This document shows positions 22,401 through 34,530 of a stretch of 64,000 nt of DNA, one piece after another. The notes below the pieces were generated by a model that was given only the letters and a program-made list of their open reading frames with translations, searched no databases and had not been told where the DNA came from. Source of the DNA: Ptiloglossa arizonensis (Eukaryota > Arthropoda > Insecta > Hymenoptera > Colletidae); assembly GCF_051014685.1 (NCBI RefSeq), contig NC_135048.1, positions 26,864,543 to 26,928,542 of the forward strand, read 5' to 3'. Within the stretch, counting starts at the first letter, position 1; each line of letters begins with the position of its first letter. Both the position numbers and the translations under genes were made by a program.

Positions 22401-23849
22401 AAAAATACCTGAAGAACCAAAACTTCGGAAAATTTTGTCGAAAGAAACATGGCTGTTCTTGCATATAACAGCATCGCGTGGTTTCCAATAATATTTGTAA
22501 TTCATTGCTGCATCGTTAAAAAATTGAAAGAACACGAGACAAGTTGCACGTTGAGATTGTTAATATCTCACTTGGCAATTAAATCTCTAGTCTATTCTTT
22601 ACTTTTACCCACTGTGCGTTATTTTACACGTTTAACAAATATACCTCGAAGTGTTAAAATTAGAAGACGAGTACGTATCGGAAGAAAAGAGTCCCTAGAA
22701 ATTAAAGTACCGTGTACATTGTAAAAATCGGCAGCCAAGGAAATTTCGATCGAAGAATGTTACAAGTACGCTATTCGATCGTACATTTTACTCGAACTCT
22801 CGCGCATTAAGTACATATATTATTTTTAAACCCCGAATGTCCACTAAGTAACGTTTACGTGTCTCTACGCAAGAAACGTTACACGGTGGTCCTCGAAATC
22901 GATTCGGTGTATATTCTCCGACTTGCATTGAGATACAATCGACCACGGTCTCCATTTTCACCGAATAAGAGCGCCTCGTTCGCCGACGAAAGTCGTTAAA
23001 TTCGTGTTACGTTGATTCTCCGCGCGAGAGAATAACTTTCGAGCCCCGTAATTAGGGGAAAGGGGGACGGTCCCGCGTATTAACTTAATTTTAACTCTGG
23101 TTCACGCCCAATTCGACGTCATATTCGGAGAATTTTAACGATCGTTCGATCGTTCGCGAAACGAGCCAACGGAAATACTTTTCTTTCTCGTATTAACTTC
23201 ATTTCGATATCGCGTCCGATCCGACGTCCCGCTCGGCGAACTTTAACGATCGCTCGATTCAATATCGCGGTTCGGAGAAAGAGACCTGTCCGTTACGCGT
23301 ACTTAGCTCGGATTTAAACCGCGACTAATTAATTTAAATTGCGCCCTTGGAATTTCAACGATCCTGGGAGCCGAGTACGACTCGCGAAGACGAAGAACAC
23401 ACCGAGAAGCTCGGAGCACGTTCGATGCCGTGTCTCTTTGATACCTTTATGAGTCAAATGCTGAGAAACGTTTTTTTCTTTTACAAGATCCTACGCGATA
23501 TATATTTTTATCTATTCACCGACAGTATATTTTATTCGTCGAACAAACTTCTTCCTTCTCGTCGTTTCTTTCCTTCGTACAAGGAAAGAATTTTTTAAAT
23601 TAACGTAAATTGTTTTATGGTATATAATCTTAATTTTGTGACATCGTTTAACTTGAAATGAATACCATCTGTAGATAATTTTTATTTTAACCGAATGTTC
23701 AATTCATATTTTTATATTTCTTTCGCGCGTTTTCCTTCTTTTTTTTTCATAACGATTTATAATTTTAACATCGATGTTTGGAGTACAATTCCGATAAGTT
23801 TATAACTATATTGATCGTTGGAGTTTGATCTGGAGCGATTTTTAGGTAG
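22401..23849. other. Unassigned sequence with CpG-rich centre
   Basis: 22730-23420 is CpG-rich and single-copy. 23600-23850 is AT-rich. A hydrophobic 91-codon frame (22449-22724) begins inside the last 304-bp unit, has no recognised domain and is probably chance. Confidence 0.4.
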
Positions 23850-24365
23850 AACAATTTCCAAAATACTGTAGTAATTTATAAAATATTGAAACATCTACCA
23901 TAGTAACAACTTTCAAAATAATGTAACAAATTTATAATAAGACAATTTCTAGAATATTGAAATATCTTCCACAATAATTGAACAACTTTCAAAATAATGG
24001 AACAAGTTTATAATAAAATTTTATTTACAACAAAGCAACTTCTAAAATATTGAAATATCTTCCAAAATAACTGAACAACTTTCAAAATAATGGAACAACT
24101 TTATAATAAGACAATTTCTAAAATATTGAAATATGTTCCACAATAATTGAACAACTTTCAAAATAATGGAACAACTTGATAATAAGACAATTATTGTATA
24201 TTAAATATTGAAATATTTTCCACAATAATTGAACACCTTTCAAAATAATGGAATAACTTTATAATAAAACAATTATCATATTTGAAATTGAAATAATTGC
24301 CACAGTAATTGAACACCTTTCAAAATAATGGAACAACATTTAAAATAAAACAACTTCTAAAATAA
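23850..24365. repeat. ~80-bp AT-rich tandem array, about 6 copies
   Basis: AACAACTTTCAAAATAATGG recurs roughly every 80 bases (near 23905, 23980, 24068, 24150, 24233, 24315), separated by TTATAATAAGACAATTTCTA and TATTGAAATATCTTCCACA-like blocks. Confidence 0.85.
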
Positions 24366-24800
24366 TAAAATTTCCAATCAAACGAATTCACGCGTTAAGC
24401 TCTAACTGACGGTATTCGAACTACCCTAACCGATAATTAAACTGTCTAATAAAATTTTATTTACAGAACAAAACGACTTCTCAAAAATAATAAAATTCCA
24501 AATCAAATGCATTTACGCGTTAAGCTCTAAGTGACGGTAATTGAAACTACCCTAACCTATAATTAAACTTTCTAATAAAATTTTATTTACAAAACAAAAC
24601 GACTTCTCAAAAATAATAAAATTCCAAATCAAACGCAATTACGCGTTAAGCTCCAAGTGACGGTAATTGAAACTCCCCTAACCGATAATTAAACTTTATA
24701 CTAAAATTTTATTTACAAAACAAAACGACTTCTCAAAAATAATAAAATTCCAAATCAAACGCAATTACGCGTTAAGCTCCAAGTGACGGTAATTGGGACT
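24366..24800. repeat. 126-bp tandem array, about 3.5 copies
   Basis: CGCGTTAAGCTC recurs at 24391, 24516, 24642 and 24768 (spacing 125-126). Units share TAAAATTTTATTTACA and ACGACTTCTCAAAAATAATA. The last unit runs straight into the CpG-rich island at 24800. Confidence 0.95.
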
Positions 24801-25545
24801 ACCCTGACCGATCGTTCGGGCCCCGTTGGGTGTCGTCGCGGGGTCTCGTTAAAAACCGTGGTGCACCGTTCACGCCCGATTCCGTCTGTCTCGTGATCTC
24901 GACACGATTCCCATGGCCGTGGGACCGTTATCCATCGCGAAAACCACGGCTAAATTAGATTGATATCGAGAAGTTAAACCCGAACGCGATACCAAGCGGT
25001 CATCGAGCGACCCCGTGGCATCATCGGGGCCCACGACGTCGCTCTCCGGATGATGATTGGCACTGTTGGGATTCCGCACCTGCTGTTTCATCGGAATTCC
25101 CGCGAGATGAGATTCCATAATTTTCTCACGATAGTACGCGGCGGAAACCAGTCGCGTTTCCATCGACGCGACGCCGCGTGTGTTCAACCTCACGAACGAT
25201 CGGCACCGGTCTCCGCGGCGGAACGTCAAAAACATAATCATAAAGGTTAACTGGAAGATTAATAGCGGTCGGGGGATCGTCCGTACGCCAAAGCGGATTT
25301 TTTAATTGAGACGTACCGGCTGCGTGATGAGTGGCTTCGTTTTCGATCGCCTCGACGGACGTTCATTCGCGGCGACAGAATTTTATACTGTCCCCCCCGC
25401 GTCTACCCTTCGACTGCCTCGCAAGTCCCCCCGCCCCCGCGAGATTATCGCTCCTCTGTCGCTGGGACGTCAGTCACGCTCGAACGAGCATCATCGTAGC
25501 CTCATGGAGTCTACAGGGTGGTCACTGTGGATTTATTGGGATAGG
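24801..25545. other. CpG-rich island
   Basis: Single-copy and CpG-rich. The 123-codon minus frame (24870-25241) is the best-looking frame here but shows no recognised motif. Candidate regulatory DNA. Confidence 0.45.
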
Positions 25546-25655
25546 TAAGTCTAGTAACGTCGATTCGATCGTTTGGGGGTGTATTCCAGGGGAAAAGGGT
25601 GCAGTAACGTCGTTCGATCGTTTAGGGGTGTATTCGAGGAAAAAGGGTGCATGGA
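25546..25655. repeat. ~55-bp imperfect tandem duplication
   Basis: TAACGTCG...TTCGATCGTTT(G/A)GGGGTG and AAAGGGTGCA occur twice in succession (25555-25605 and 25605-25653). Confidence 0.8.
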
Positions 25656-26399
25656 GAATTTTTGCGAGATCGAGGTGCCTTTATTGTCTCGGAGGATCGA
25701 AACTTTCAAGATGGCCGATTGGTAGGGAAGAATTTTCTTGGAGAATCTGGAGTGGTTCCTTAGTATACGATAAATGTGAAATTTGGGTATTTGTTCATTT
25801 TCTTTTTTCAGTTGGTTTCTGTTCACTTTTGTTGGACGGTATTGTAAATTATTCAGTCGTCAAGAGTGAAGTGGGTCGCTATGAATGTTTAAAAAATTGT
25901 ATAGTTTTTGTACGAGAAATTACTGATAGAAGTTTATTACATTTAGTTTCTTTTTACAAACTAACCAAACTTGGGTAAATTCCTTGCGTGTCTTCTTAAT
26001 TCTACTTTCATCTTGTCCGTTATCTGTGAGGGATAGTCTTTCAGAGTGTTATCGATCTTTGACCTGTTTATGGTCTCCACTTGTAAGTTTGAAGCTTTGT
26101 CGAAGAATTTTTGTAACAATAATTATTGTACTTTTGCTTAACGAAAGGTACTATCGTCACTGCGATGTATCTACGTCTTGTACCATTAGAGAAGCTTTCG
26201 ATTTAAAAGTATGAACTATAATTACTAAATTCAAGAACTTTTTGATCCACATAAGAATCGAAGCTGTGACAGTGGTTGTACGAGATCGAAATATTCGAAG
26301 TTTTTCTAATCAGCTGCGAGCAATTTTTTGTGGTAAAATATCTCTCCTGTGTTACTTACTTCGATGTTCTTCCTTTTTCATATGAAAAAAATTAAATAA
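25656..26399. other. AT-rich unassigned sequence
   Basis: No repeat. A 215-codon plus frame (25331-25978) crosses from the CpG-rich island through the duplication into AT-rich DNA without recognisable features, and I do not call it. Confidence 0.4.
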
Positions 26400-26530
26400 T
26401 TTAAGCTTCTCGCTCAAGATAATTGATTTAAGCTTCTCTCTTAAAATAATTAATTTAAGCTTCTCGCTCGCAATAATTAATTTAAGCTTCTCGCTCAAAA
26501 TAATTCATTTAAGCTTCTCACCCAAAAATG
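26400..26530. repeat. 27-bp minisatellite, 5 copies
   Basis: TTAAGCTTCT recurs at 26401, 26428, 26455, 26482 and 26509 (spacing exactly 27), with AATAATT between copies. Confidence 0.95.
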
Positions 26531-26571
26531 CAACTTTCCAATAATCGTTCGCGTAGACTCAGACCAATCAA

Positions 26572-27150
26572 CATCCTCCATTTTCATAACTTCCTCTCAC
26601 GTTGTTGACCTATTCAGAACCCTCCCTTACCATTTCTCACCTTTTCTCCTCTCCACTCACTTACCCTTTTTTATTCTTATCAGTACTCCGCATTAATCTT
26701 TCACAAACATACGCCTCGAACAATAAAATACTCGTGTTACACCTACAGCAAATAAAACACCCTTAACAACAGATATCTATTTCATAGACGAAACATTTCT
26801 CAATATCGTAAAGATTATCTTTATTAAGTCTCACGTGACCTACAGCAAACAAAACACCCTTAACAACAGATATCTATTTCATAGACGATACACTTCACAA
26901 TATCGTAAAGATTATCTTTATGAAATCCCACGTGACTAAGGTTTAGAGGTTCGAAAACTAAAGAAACTCCTTTAATATTACTCCTATGTTTACTTAAAAA
27001 GAAAAGGCTCGCTCACAGTAACTACTCGCTGCGACAAATCCCCAACGACAAGTATCCCAACCACTCGTACCCTACATTCTCCCACGCATTCGTTCCCTTT
27101 CGCTCTACCCCTCAACCATTCACCCACCATGCATCCGATCACCCGAAAAA
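26572..27150 (+). repeat. Left arm of a long inverted repeat (partner 28428-28885)
   Basis: Starts at CATCCTCCA and ends near CCCGAAAAA. It aligns along its full length with the reverse complement of 28428-28885, for example AACAGATATCTATTTCATAG, CTCCTATGTTTACTTAAAAA and CGCTCTACCCC. It contains an internal 97-bp tandem duplication (units starting at 26741 and 26838) that the right arm lacks, which accounts for its greater length (579 against 458). Confidence 0.9.
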
Positions 27151-28427
27151 TCTCCATCAACAAATGTCCCAACCACTCCTACCCTAAAACCAACAATATC
27201 TATTCCATACCCCACCACTCTCGATAACGTTCAACGATTCGAAAACCAGACGTACCTACCACTCGAGTCGGAAGATTCACTTTAAAAAATTACTCCTCCA
27301 ACTACGCTCAATCGTTCCCCCAACAAGCTAAGGGGTTGCACCCCCCCCCCCTCCAGCTTAGTTCGCGCAACCCGAGTCCCCAGGCAGTGGAAACCGAATA
27401 AACGAATATGGACCACCCGTCCGCCCCCTCCCTGTGTCCAGCAGTCCGTTCCCCCGGGTCCCGGGGAATTATTTATACCCTTCTCTCTCACGAGGAGGGT
27501 GGAGAGGAGGGGGTAGGAGAAGGACCCGGCGTGGCTGCCGCTCCCGGTCCATCGCCGCCGTAACTCAACTTAGAAAACAACGCCCGTGAGCGCGCGCATA
27601 TGTCCCAGGTAGCGGTAAATTAGTAGCGTGGGGCCCCGAATTTCGACCGCGGTAAAACGAGGAGAAAGGGACTCTCGCTGGCTCGCTCGTTCGTTCGCTG
27701 GCTCGGTCTGGTGCGCGCGCATACACGCACGGGACCGACGCTCCGGTGGTGGGGGTAGGGTGAGGTAGGGGGTGTCCCCGTTGGCAGCGACGCGGGCCCC
27801 GCGGTGGGTTTCCTACGCTCCCTCGGCGGACGTCCCGCGGTGAGGCCCGGCACTCCTGATTAAAATTACTCTGCCGAGATCCGGCGAGATTTCCGCGGCG
27901 AAATTTATGAAATTGTCCCGGTTTATTGTTTTAAATGAGCCTGCGTTCCCGAAGAGATCACCGCCGGATAAGAGGGTTCCCTGTAAATCCGGGACCACGT
28001 GAGAGCGACAGACCGAGGGTACGGTATGCCGTTGGTGGGGGCGGTCGACCCCCTAGAGCGGGACGTCCGAGTGAAAATCCGTCCGTGGTCGAATCGGGGA
28101 ATTAAAGAGCCACTCGTGGCTATGGATCCTTCCCGACACCGAAACGGATGCATCGATGATACTCGGCCGACCTGGTGTATCGGTTCGTTCGCTGAGATCG
28201 CGGAGAATTCCAATGGAGGGGGTGTTTAAGGTGTCTTGGGGGTTGACGAGAGTGCACGTACTGTGAGAGTTGGGTGAAATATGTATGGTTTTTGGAAAAT
28301 GTGAAGAGCGTTTGGGAGAGACGAGCGAAGTGACTTTCAGATGTGGAAGAAGTGTGCTTGAACGGAACGAGGGAATGTTTGGACCGAGGTGCGAAAGACG
28401 AGCAATTGAGATGGTCAAAGAGTGAGG
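27151..28427. other. CpG-rich spacer between the inverted-repeat arms
   Basis: A partial tandem copy of the arm end lies at 27151-27190. From about 27340 to 28230 the sequence is CpG-rich and single-copy, with a C-run at 27338-27351 and GC-rich cores around AATTTATGAAATTGTCC (27900). 28230-28427 is purine-rich. No gene recognised. Confidence 0.5.
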
Positions 28428-28885
28428 AATTTTCGGTGAACATGATCGAATGCATGGTGTGTGAAAGGTTAAGGGGTAGAGCGAAAGGAAACGAATGTGT
28501 GTGAGTATGTAGGGTAAGAGTGGTTGGGACACTTGTTGGTGGAGATTTGTTGGAGCGAGTCAGAGTTTAGGTGAGAGAGCCTTTTCTTTTTAAGTAAACA
28601 TAGGAGTAATGTTAAAGGAGTTTCTTTAGTTTTCAAACCTCTAAACCTTAGTCACGTGGAATTTCATAAAGATAATCTTTACGATATTTGAAATGTTTCG
28701 TCTATGAAATAGATATCTGTTGTTAAGGGTGTTTTATTTGCAATAGGTGTAACACGAGTATTTTATTGTTCGAGGCGTATGTTTGGGAAAGATTGATATG
28801 GAGTAATGATAAGAATAAGAAAGAGGGTAGGAGATAGTTCTGAACAGGTTAATAAGGTGAGAGGAAGTTATGAGGGTGGAGGATG
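28428..28885 (-). repeat. Right arm of the long inverted repeat (partner 26572-27150)
   Basis: The reverse complement matches the left arm from the GGAGGATG end (28885) to TTTTCGGTG (28428). Divergence is moderate with a few small gaps, so the arms are not newly formed. A transcript across both arms would fold into a long hairpin with a ~1.28-kb loop. Confidence 0.9.
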
Positions 28886-29069
28886 CCGCGTGATTTAACC
28901 CTCTGTTGCCCGAGCAAACGAGAAGCGGATACATAAATATTGGAAATTGGGCATTTCTGGTACTTCGAGGGTGGATAAATCAGTCGGATATAAACAATAT
29001 TTCAAGTGTATATTTGTAACCTCCTCTTTCTTAGATGTGTATCTAGAGAAATTAAATACGAAAAATATG
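28886..29069. other. Unassigned AT-rich sequence
   Basis: No repeat or gene recognised between the inverted-repeat arm and the 150-bp duplication. Confidence 0.4.
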
Positions 29070-29395
29070 AACGTTGTTAAATGTACATTTGTATCTTTTA
29101 TATTTGATTTTTACGATGTATGTTTACTAAAGAGGCCCCAAAAGATCTGCGTTTACCTATATTTTGCACATCTGACTTTTACAGACACATGTTCACTGAA
29201 GAGAACCTAAAACTTTTAGGCTAGGACCCCTTTAGATTGTAAAATGTACACATGTGTCTTTCATATTTGATTTTTGCTAAAGACGTCCTAAAAGATTTAC
29301 GTTTACCTATATTTTGCACATTTGACTATTACAAATATTTACGTATTCACTAAAGAGGACCTAAAGCTTCTAGACTACATCCTCTTTAGGTCCAT
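29070..29395. repeat. ~150-bp diverged tandem duplication
   Basis: GTTTACCTATATTTTGCACA occurs at 29151 and 29301. Both are preceded by TATTTGATTTTT...CCTAAAAGAT-like sequence and followed by CACTAAAGAGGACCTAAA-like blocks. Confidence 0.85.
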
Positions 29396-30062
29396 AGGCA
29401 CGCCAAAAGATTGAAATGTTACAACAAGTACAACTCGTCTAATTACAATTTCCAAAGATAAACAACATTTGAGAAATTATTTAGAAAATCCATGGAAGTT
29501 GAGGAGTCCCGAAACTGTTCGAGTAGGGGCGCAACAGGTACCCCTATTCGTCGAGTACCTAAAGCATCTATTTTCCACGATTCGTAACGTGTCTCGACAA
29601 GACCTACAAACAGTATCATCTATTAGCATGTACATCTATTAGCATAAACATTGGCTCCTTTCTGCGACCCAGCTACCAAGCAACGAATACGTCATTGCCC
29701 CTCCCATCGCGGTACCCCCGTAGCCAAAGCACTAGTTCTCCCTGCTGCGCCAACGCAATACAAATCGTGAACGGTTGACCAGGAATCGAGAAATCCGATC
29801 GAATTCACCTGGTAGCCATTTCGGTCCCACCTCGAGAACGAACGAACCGAAATTGATCGCTCGAGACTCGGAAGAACGCCACGCCACGCCCCCCTCGGTT
29901 GTCAAGAATTCGGTCAACCCGGACCAGCTCGATGCTCGAAACGTTACCGTCAAACGATCGCAAAAAACCGACGAGCAAGTTTTACCAAACTTTCACCCAC
30001 GATTTCCCACGCGGTGACGTCAGTGACGCGCCACGCGGACTGTAACGGGCCCCCTGTCGATT
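29396..30062. other. Unassigned sequence, CpG-rich on the right
   Basis: No array. 29680-30060 is CpG-rich and single-copy, with overlapping chance frames of 73-80 codons. Confidence 0.45.
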
Positions 30063-30089
30063 AACCCAATGACTCACAGTCATTGGGTT
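30063..30089. repeat. Perfect 12-bp-stem hairpin containing TGACTCA
   Basis: AACCCAATGACT, a 3-base loop CAC, then AGTCATTGGGTT. The left arm plus loop spells TGACTCA, the AP-1 consensus. It is located at the boundary between a CpG-rich island and the next array. Confidence 0.85.
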
Positions 30090-30109
30090 TAAATACGAAG
30101 TCATACCTC

Positions 30110-30965
30110 CAGGCTGAAAAAATTCTATCGTTGAAAATTTCTGCGCGGAAGAATTATTGTTTAATAAAATTATAGCGTGAAGAATTGTGGTGTAAGAAAG
30201 TTCTAGGGTGAAGAGCATTTCAGTGTGAGAAAGTGGTAGCGTGAAAAATTGTAGCGTAAAGAGAATTCCAGCGTGAGAAGATACTATTGTAAAAAATTTC
30301 AGCACAGAAGAATTTTAGCGTACACAATTGTAGTGCAATAAATACTAAAGTGAAAGACATTTCAGTGTGAGAAAGTGGTAGCGTAAAAAATTGTAGCGTA
30401 AAGAGAATTCCAGCGCGAGAAGATACTATTGTAAAAAATTCCAGCGCAGAAGAATTCCAGCGTACACAATTGTAGTGTAACAGAATACTAAAGTGAAAAA
30501 CATTTCAGTGTGAGAAAGTGGTAGCGTAAAAAATTGTAGCGTAAAGAGAATTCCAGCGCTAGAGGATACTACTGTAAAAAATTCAACGCAAGAAAATACT
30601 ACCGTCAACAATTCCAGTGCAAAAGAATTCCAGGGTAAACAATTGTAGCGTAACAAAATACTAAGGTGAAAAAAAATTTCAGTGTGAAAAAATGGTAGCG
30701 CAAAAAATTGTAGCGTAAAGAAAATTTCAGCGCAAAAAAAATACCATCGTAAAAAATTTCAGCACAGAAGAATTCCAGCGTACACAATTGTAGTGTAACA
30801 AAATTCCAAGGTACCAATTCCAAAATGGTAGCGTAAAAAAATTGTAGCGTAAAGAAACTTTCAATACAAGAAAATTCTACCGTAAAAAATTCAAACATAG
30901 AAGAATTCCAGCGTAAATAATTCTAACGTAAATTCTAACGTAAAACAAAATTCAGTGTAAAGAAA
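30110..30965. repeat. Nested tandem array, ~142-bp super-unit of AATTCCAGCGTAAA-like words
   Basis: CAGTGTGAGAAAGTGGTAGC recurs at 30221, 30363 and 30505 (spacing 142), with a variant at 30680. Inside each super-unit the short motif AATT(C)CAGCGTA or ATTGTAGCGTAAA repeats every 14-18 bases with variations. Minus-strand frames (for example 30605-30898) read FF/CYTTI-type repeats and are by-products. Confidence 0.9.
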
Positions 30966-31154
30966 CGATAGACACCAAATGGTGGATATTAGAAGATATA
31001 TATTTCTTGATGGAACGTGAGCACTTAGCCTAGATATTCCTAACCCCTTCGTCTCAAAATTCTCAACTAAAGTCTAGAGTCTCCTGTACCCCAATCCTTG
31101 CAACTAGTCACTCCAAATCAACCCCCTACTGCACAACTTCTAGAGAGTTATATA

Positions 31155-31276
31155 TTGGATTATTCGGAAAGTCATTTCGTTTTCCAAAACGTAAAATACA
31201 TAATATAATAAAATATTTATACGCTCTAAAAAAACCGTGTTTCATTTTCACGAAAAAAAAAAACGAAATGTTTCAA
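31155..31276 (-). mobile_element. Mariner-type MITE, copy 3 (inverted)
   Basis: 122 bp flanked by TA (31153-31154 and 31277-31278). Read on the minus strand it has the family order GAAAATGAAACACGGTTTT, TATTTTATTATATTATG, then the GGAAAACGAAATGACTTTCC end. Terminal inverted repeats are TTGGATTATTCGGAAAG and the more diverged TTGAAACATTTCG. Confidence 0.85.
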
Positions 31277-31278
31277 TA

Positions 31279-33060
31279 GTTTCCTACCTACTCTCAAAAA
31301 TAATACAACGATACGCGAAAGCTTCCAAAGCCCCATAACAACAACAGTACACCTCACAAGCTACAAAGAGGTACACCGACAAGTTCGTCTCGCGTGTCCA
31401 GGAACATCCGCGACACCTCACAGGGAGGATTTTCGAAACCCAGGTGACCGTGTTACCCAGGTCGCCATTACCCGCCTGGAGCGTTGAATTTCTCCGATCG
31501 CGATCCATCGAAGTAGAGGGGAGCATCGTTCGTCCTCGTGGCCCGATATATTCCAAAAGGCAGGTTGATATACGCGGGAACGTATCTGCAGAATATTGTC
31601 GTCGAATATAAATTTCGATATTAGTAATACCCGAAAAGAAGCTCGCGCTCGCTCGCGCGCATAAGTTGCGCGCGTGTATACGTATCTCTCCCTCGTGTTT
31701 CTCCGATCCCCACTCCCTCTCTCTCTCTCTCTCTCTCTCTCTGTTTCTCTCCCGTAGTGGCGAGACCGTGGCAATTTTCGGGATTTACGATCGACCGAGC
31801 GAATTAACATTCGGGTACCGATCGGGAACGCTACACAACACACTCGCGTACACATTTCTACACACGCACACACTCTCTTGTGGGTCCTCGGGTTGGTTTC
31901 GCGGTCGAGACTCGACCCGTTCGCCTCGTTTGCTCGAACACGACACCTGCGCGCGGCAAAAGCGAGCATCGATAAGAAAAGGCGTGCTGGTTTAAAGGTA
32001 TTCCTTATTGTTGGCTCGAGCCCCGCTGCTCACGACGACGACGCGTTGCTCACGTACGACGACGTGCGCGCGGCTATCGTAGAAATTGCTGTAACACCAC
32101 ACCGATCACGTAGCCGACGCGCGGGATGGTCCCTCGACCTCATCCGGGCGATGATGATGATGGTGTGTCCGTACCCCGTCCCCCTGCTCGCGAGCGCTCG
32201 CGAGCGCCACCTCGGTGTGAATGAAGAGGACCAAAGATTACGAGCGTCGCAAATTGCTGTCAATTTTGGTAAATTTTTTTCTCCGTCCTCCTTCTCTTCT
32301 CACCGGTACCCCGACGAAAGGGGCAGTTATCCCGCCCCCGGGTAAACACACCGAAAATTCGGACACGGTGTAACGACGAACGGTAACGGAATCGGCGAAG
32401 CGATGATTTACCCCCGTGAGAGTTGCTTCCATGGAATTTATAATTGTCTCATTACCATAGACCCGTGGCGACGTGTTATCTTTATTCGGTAAATTAATAC
32501 CTGCCATCGTAAAGCGTGTTCCCTCTCGCCCCTGACGATCTACACGGCTTACTCCTCGTTTCTTTCCTTTCTTTTCTCTCTCTCTATCTATCTATCTATC
32601 TCTCTCTGTTGTACACGCGGTCTCTGTCGGTCTTTTTCTTCGGTCGTGGATCGATGAATATTTAAACGATACCGTGTGCCGAATCTTGGCACCGCTCGAA
32701 CGAGATGCGATCAAATTCTTCCCGCGGTGGAATCTTTTTACGTGGAAACAACGTCGCGTTGTCTGCTCGCGCACCGAAAACTCTGGAATATACATAATTC
32801 GCGCGGAGGATGTCCAACGATGGTAAAAAGAGAGAGAGAGCCCACGAGGTCGAGATCGGTCGACTTATGATAATTTCCCTACACGACGCTGACCCTGTAA
32901 CAGGTGCTCGATAAATAATGCCTCGTTTCGCCGGTGGGGACTACGACGACGACGACGACGACGACGTGGCGAAACTTAGAATTTCCAAACGTCTCGATAT
33001 TCAATTACGAACGATATATTATATTCGTGAATGGCGTAGATAATTAACGTCTGCGTTATT
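31279..33060. other. CpG-rich island with several microsatellites
   Basis: (TC)n at about 31713-31742, (TCTA)n at about 32583-32602 and (CGA)n at about 32941-32967. The perfect palindrome GCTCGCGAGCGCTCGCGAGC lies at 32186-32205. Frames of 155-183 codons on both strands run through the microsatellites and are not credible genes. Confidence 0.5.
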
Positions 33061-34530
33061 TGAGTGCTGGGGTGGGGGCTGGCTGTGCGAGAAGCCTTCC
33101 ACGCAAGGAGTGTCTACGTTGAAAAAGAGATTCGTCGAAATCTTCGAAATGTACAGGGCAGTCCATACGAAACGTCGCAAAGCTCTTTTTTTCTGAAGCT
33201 AGTGAAGATATAGGTACTTCGAAGAAACGAAGAGACCAAAGAAAGAAAAATATCGAAGTAGTATTGCTTCGTTGAATGTTCAAACGTGTTCTTACAAACG
33301 ACTGGATGAATGTTTAGATATCACCTTGGATAGGTTATTCGTATAGAAAGATTCCCATTTGAGAATCTTGACACAAAGGTGTCCACGAGACTCCTCTTGA
33401 CGACATCTATGTTCAAATCGTGACAGACTCACAGAGATTCAAGAAGTCTTCTCTGTTTCAGCTGTCCAGAAGCCATTCATCGTGAAGGTCCTGCTCCGAG
33501 AGAGACCCCAGAACAACCCGTGAAACCACGAGAAAGCCAATAAACGATTGTAAACGTTTCCTGCCGGAAGAGATACATCTATCCACGGGAAAATAATCAA
33601 GAACCTCCCAAGAAAGAGCAGGTCCATGGTTAGCTCTGACCCGCCACGGAAGACCCTAGGGTTCAACTCCCATTAGACGATACCAGCAAGGTGGTCCTTT
33701 TCACCCCAAGAGTGGCTCGATACGACGAACAAGAGTGCAAAGGTGAACAGCCAGAAAATAAGTGGACAGTCGAGGTCCACAGGTCCCATCTGTCCGTAAT
33801 ACCGAGTTTCGAATGCTATCGCGGAACCAAACTATCCCTCTTTCCGCGAATGGACTCGGTGTCGTGACCACAAGGAAAATAATCCATGGAAACCGCACGA
33901 GGAGACTCCTGGGGTACACGGTGGTTGAAACACCCACGAAGGTTCAAGGTTCAGACACCCCAACGAAGAGTCGCTGAAGGTTCACGATTCCTCCGCTGAC
34001 GCACACGATACGACCCAAAGGTCGAACGACGGTGTCCAGAAACGTTTCTACGCACGTGGATCACTGATGGTGTTTAGAGAGAACAACGGATACGAATCCC
34101 ACCGTAGACCCTTTTTCCGCGAAGAGGCCCACGGTGGTACCGAGAGCCTCTGCTAGGCCTGGTCGCTGCAACATTGCAACAACGCCACGTAGCCGGTGCG
34201 CGCACGGCGTGTAGGATGAAGTCTTCCCCGCGAAGCGGCCATTATCGTTATGATCACGGCCAGGTAGATGCCACCCCGTGATTACCGTATCGGCCGGCGA
34301 TCGACGGCGACAGGACTCGCCATTATGCGATCGACACCTTCCGAGACACGTTCGCGCCGTAAATCATCGGCTAAACGGAAAAGCCCGTTGGCTGTATTTA
34401 CGGGTGAACGCAGGGAATGTTACACCGCTGGTAACAGCGCGCGTGCACGCGCCTACACGCGCATTGATTTCACGATCGGACCTGGGCCGGGGTGTTGGCA
34501 AACACACGCCCGAAACATGGTAAAGTGGGA
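33061..34530. other. Unassigned single-copy sequence, CpG-rich on the right
   Basis: 33061-34100 shows no array and no convincing frame. 34100-34520 is CpG-rich. This is one of the longest stretches here without a detectable repeat. Confidence 0.45.

Noticed and set aside
25331..25978. 215-codon plus-strand frame
   Set aside because: It crosses a CpG-rich island, a tandem duplication and AT-rich DNA with abrupt changes in composition. No motif was seen.
31418..31969. 183-codon minus-strand Arg-rich frame
   Set aside because: It includes the (GA)n translation of the 31713-31742 microsatellite and overlaps a plus-strand frame. It is typical of CpG-rich shadow frames.
33640..33680. tRNA T-arm-like GGGTTCAACTCCC
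   Set aside because: No acceptor stem, A box or cloverleaf could be drawn around it.
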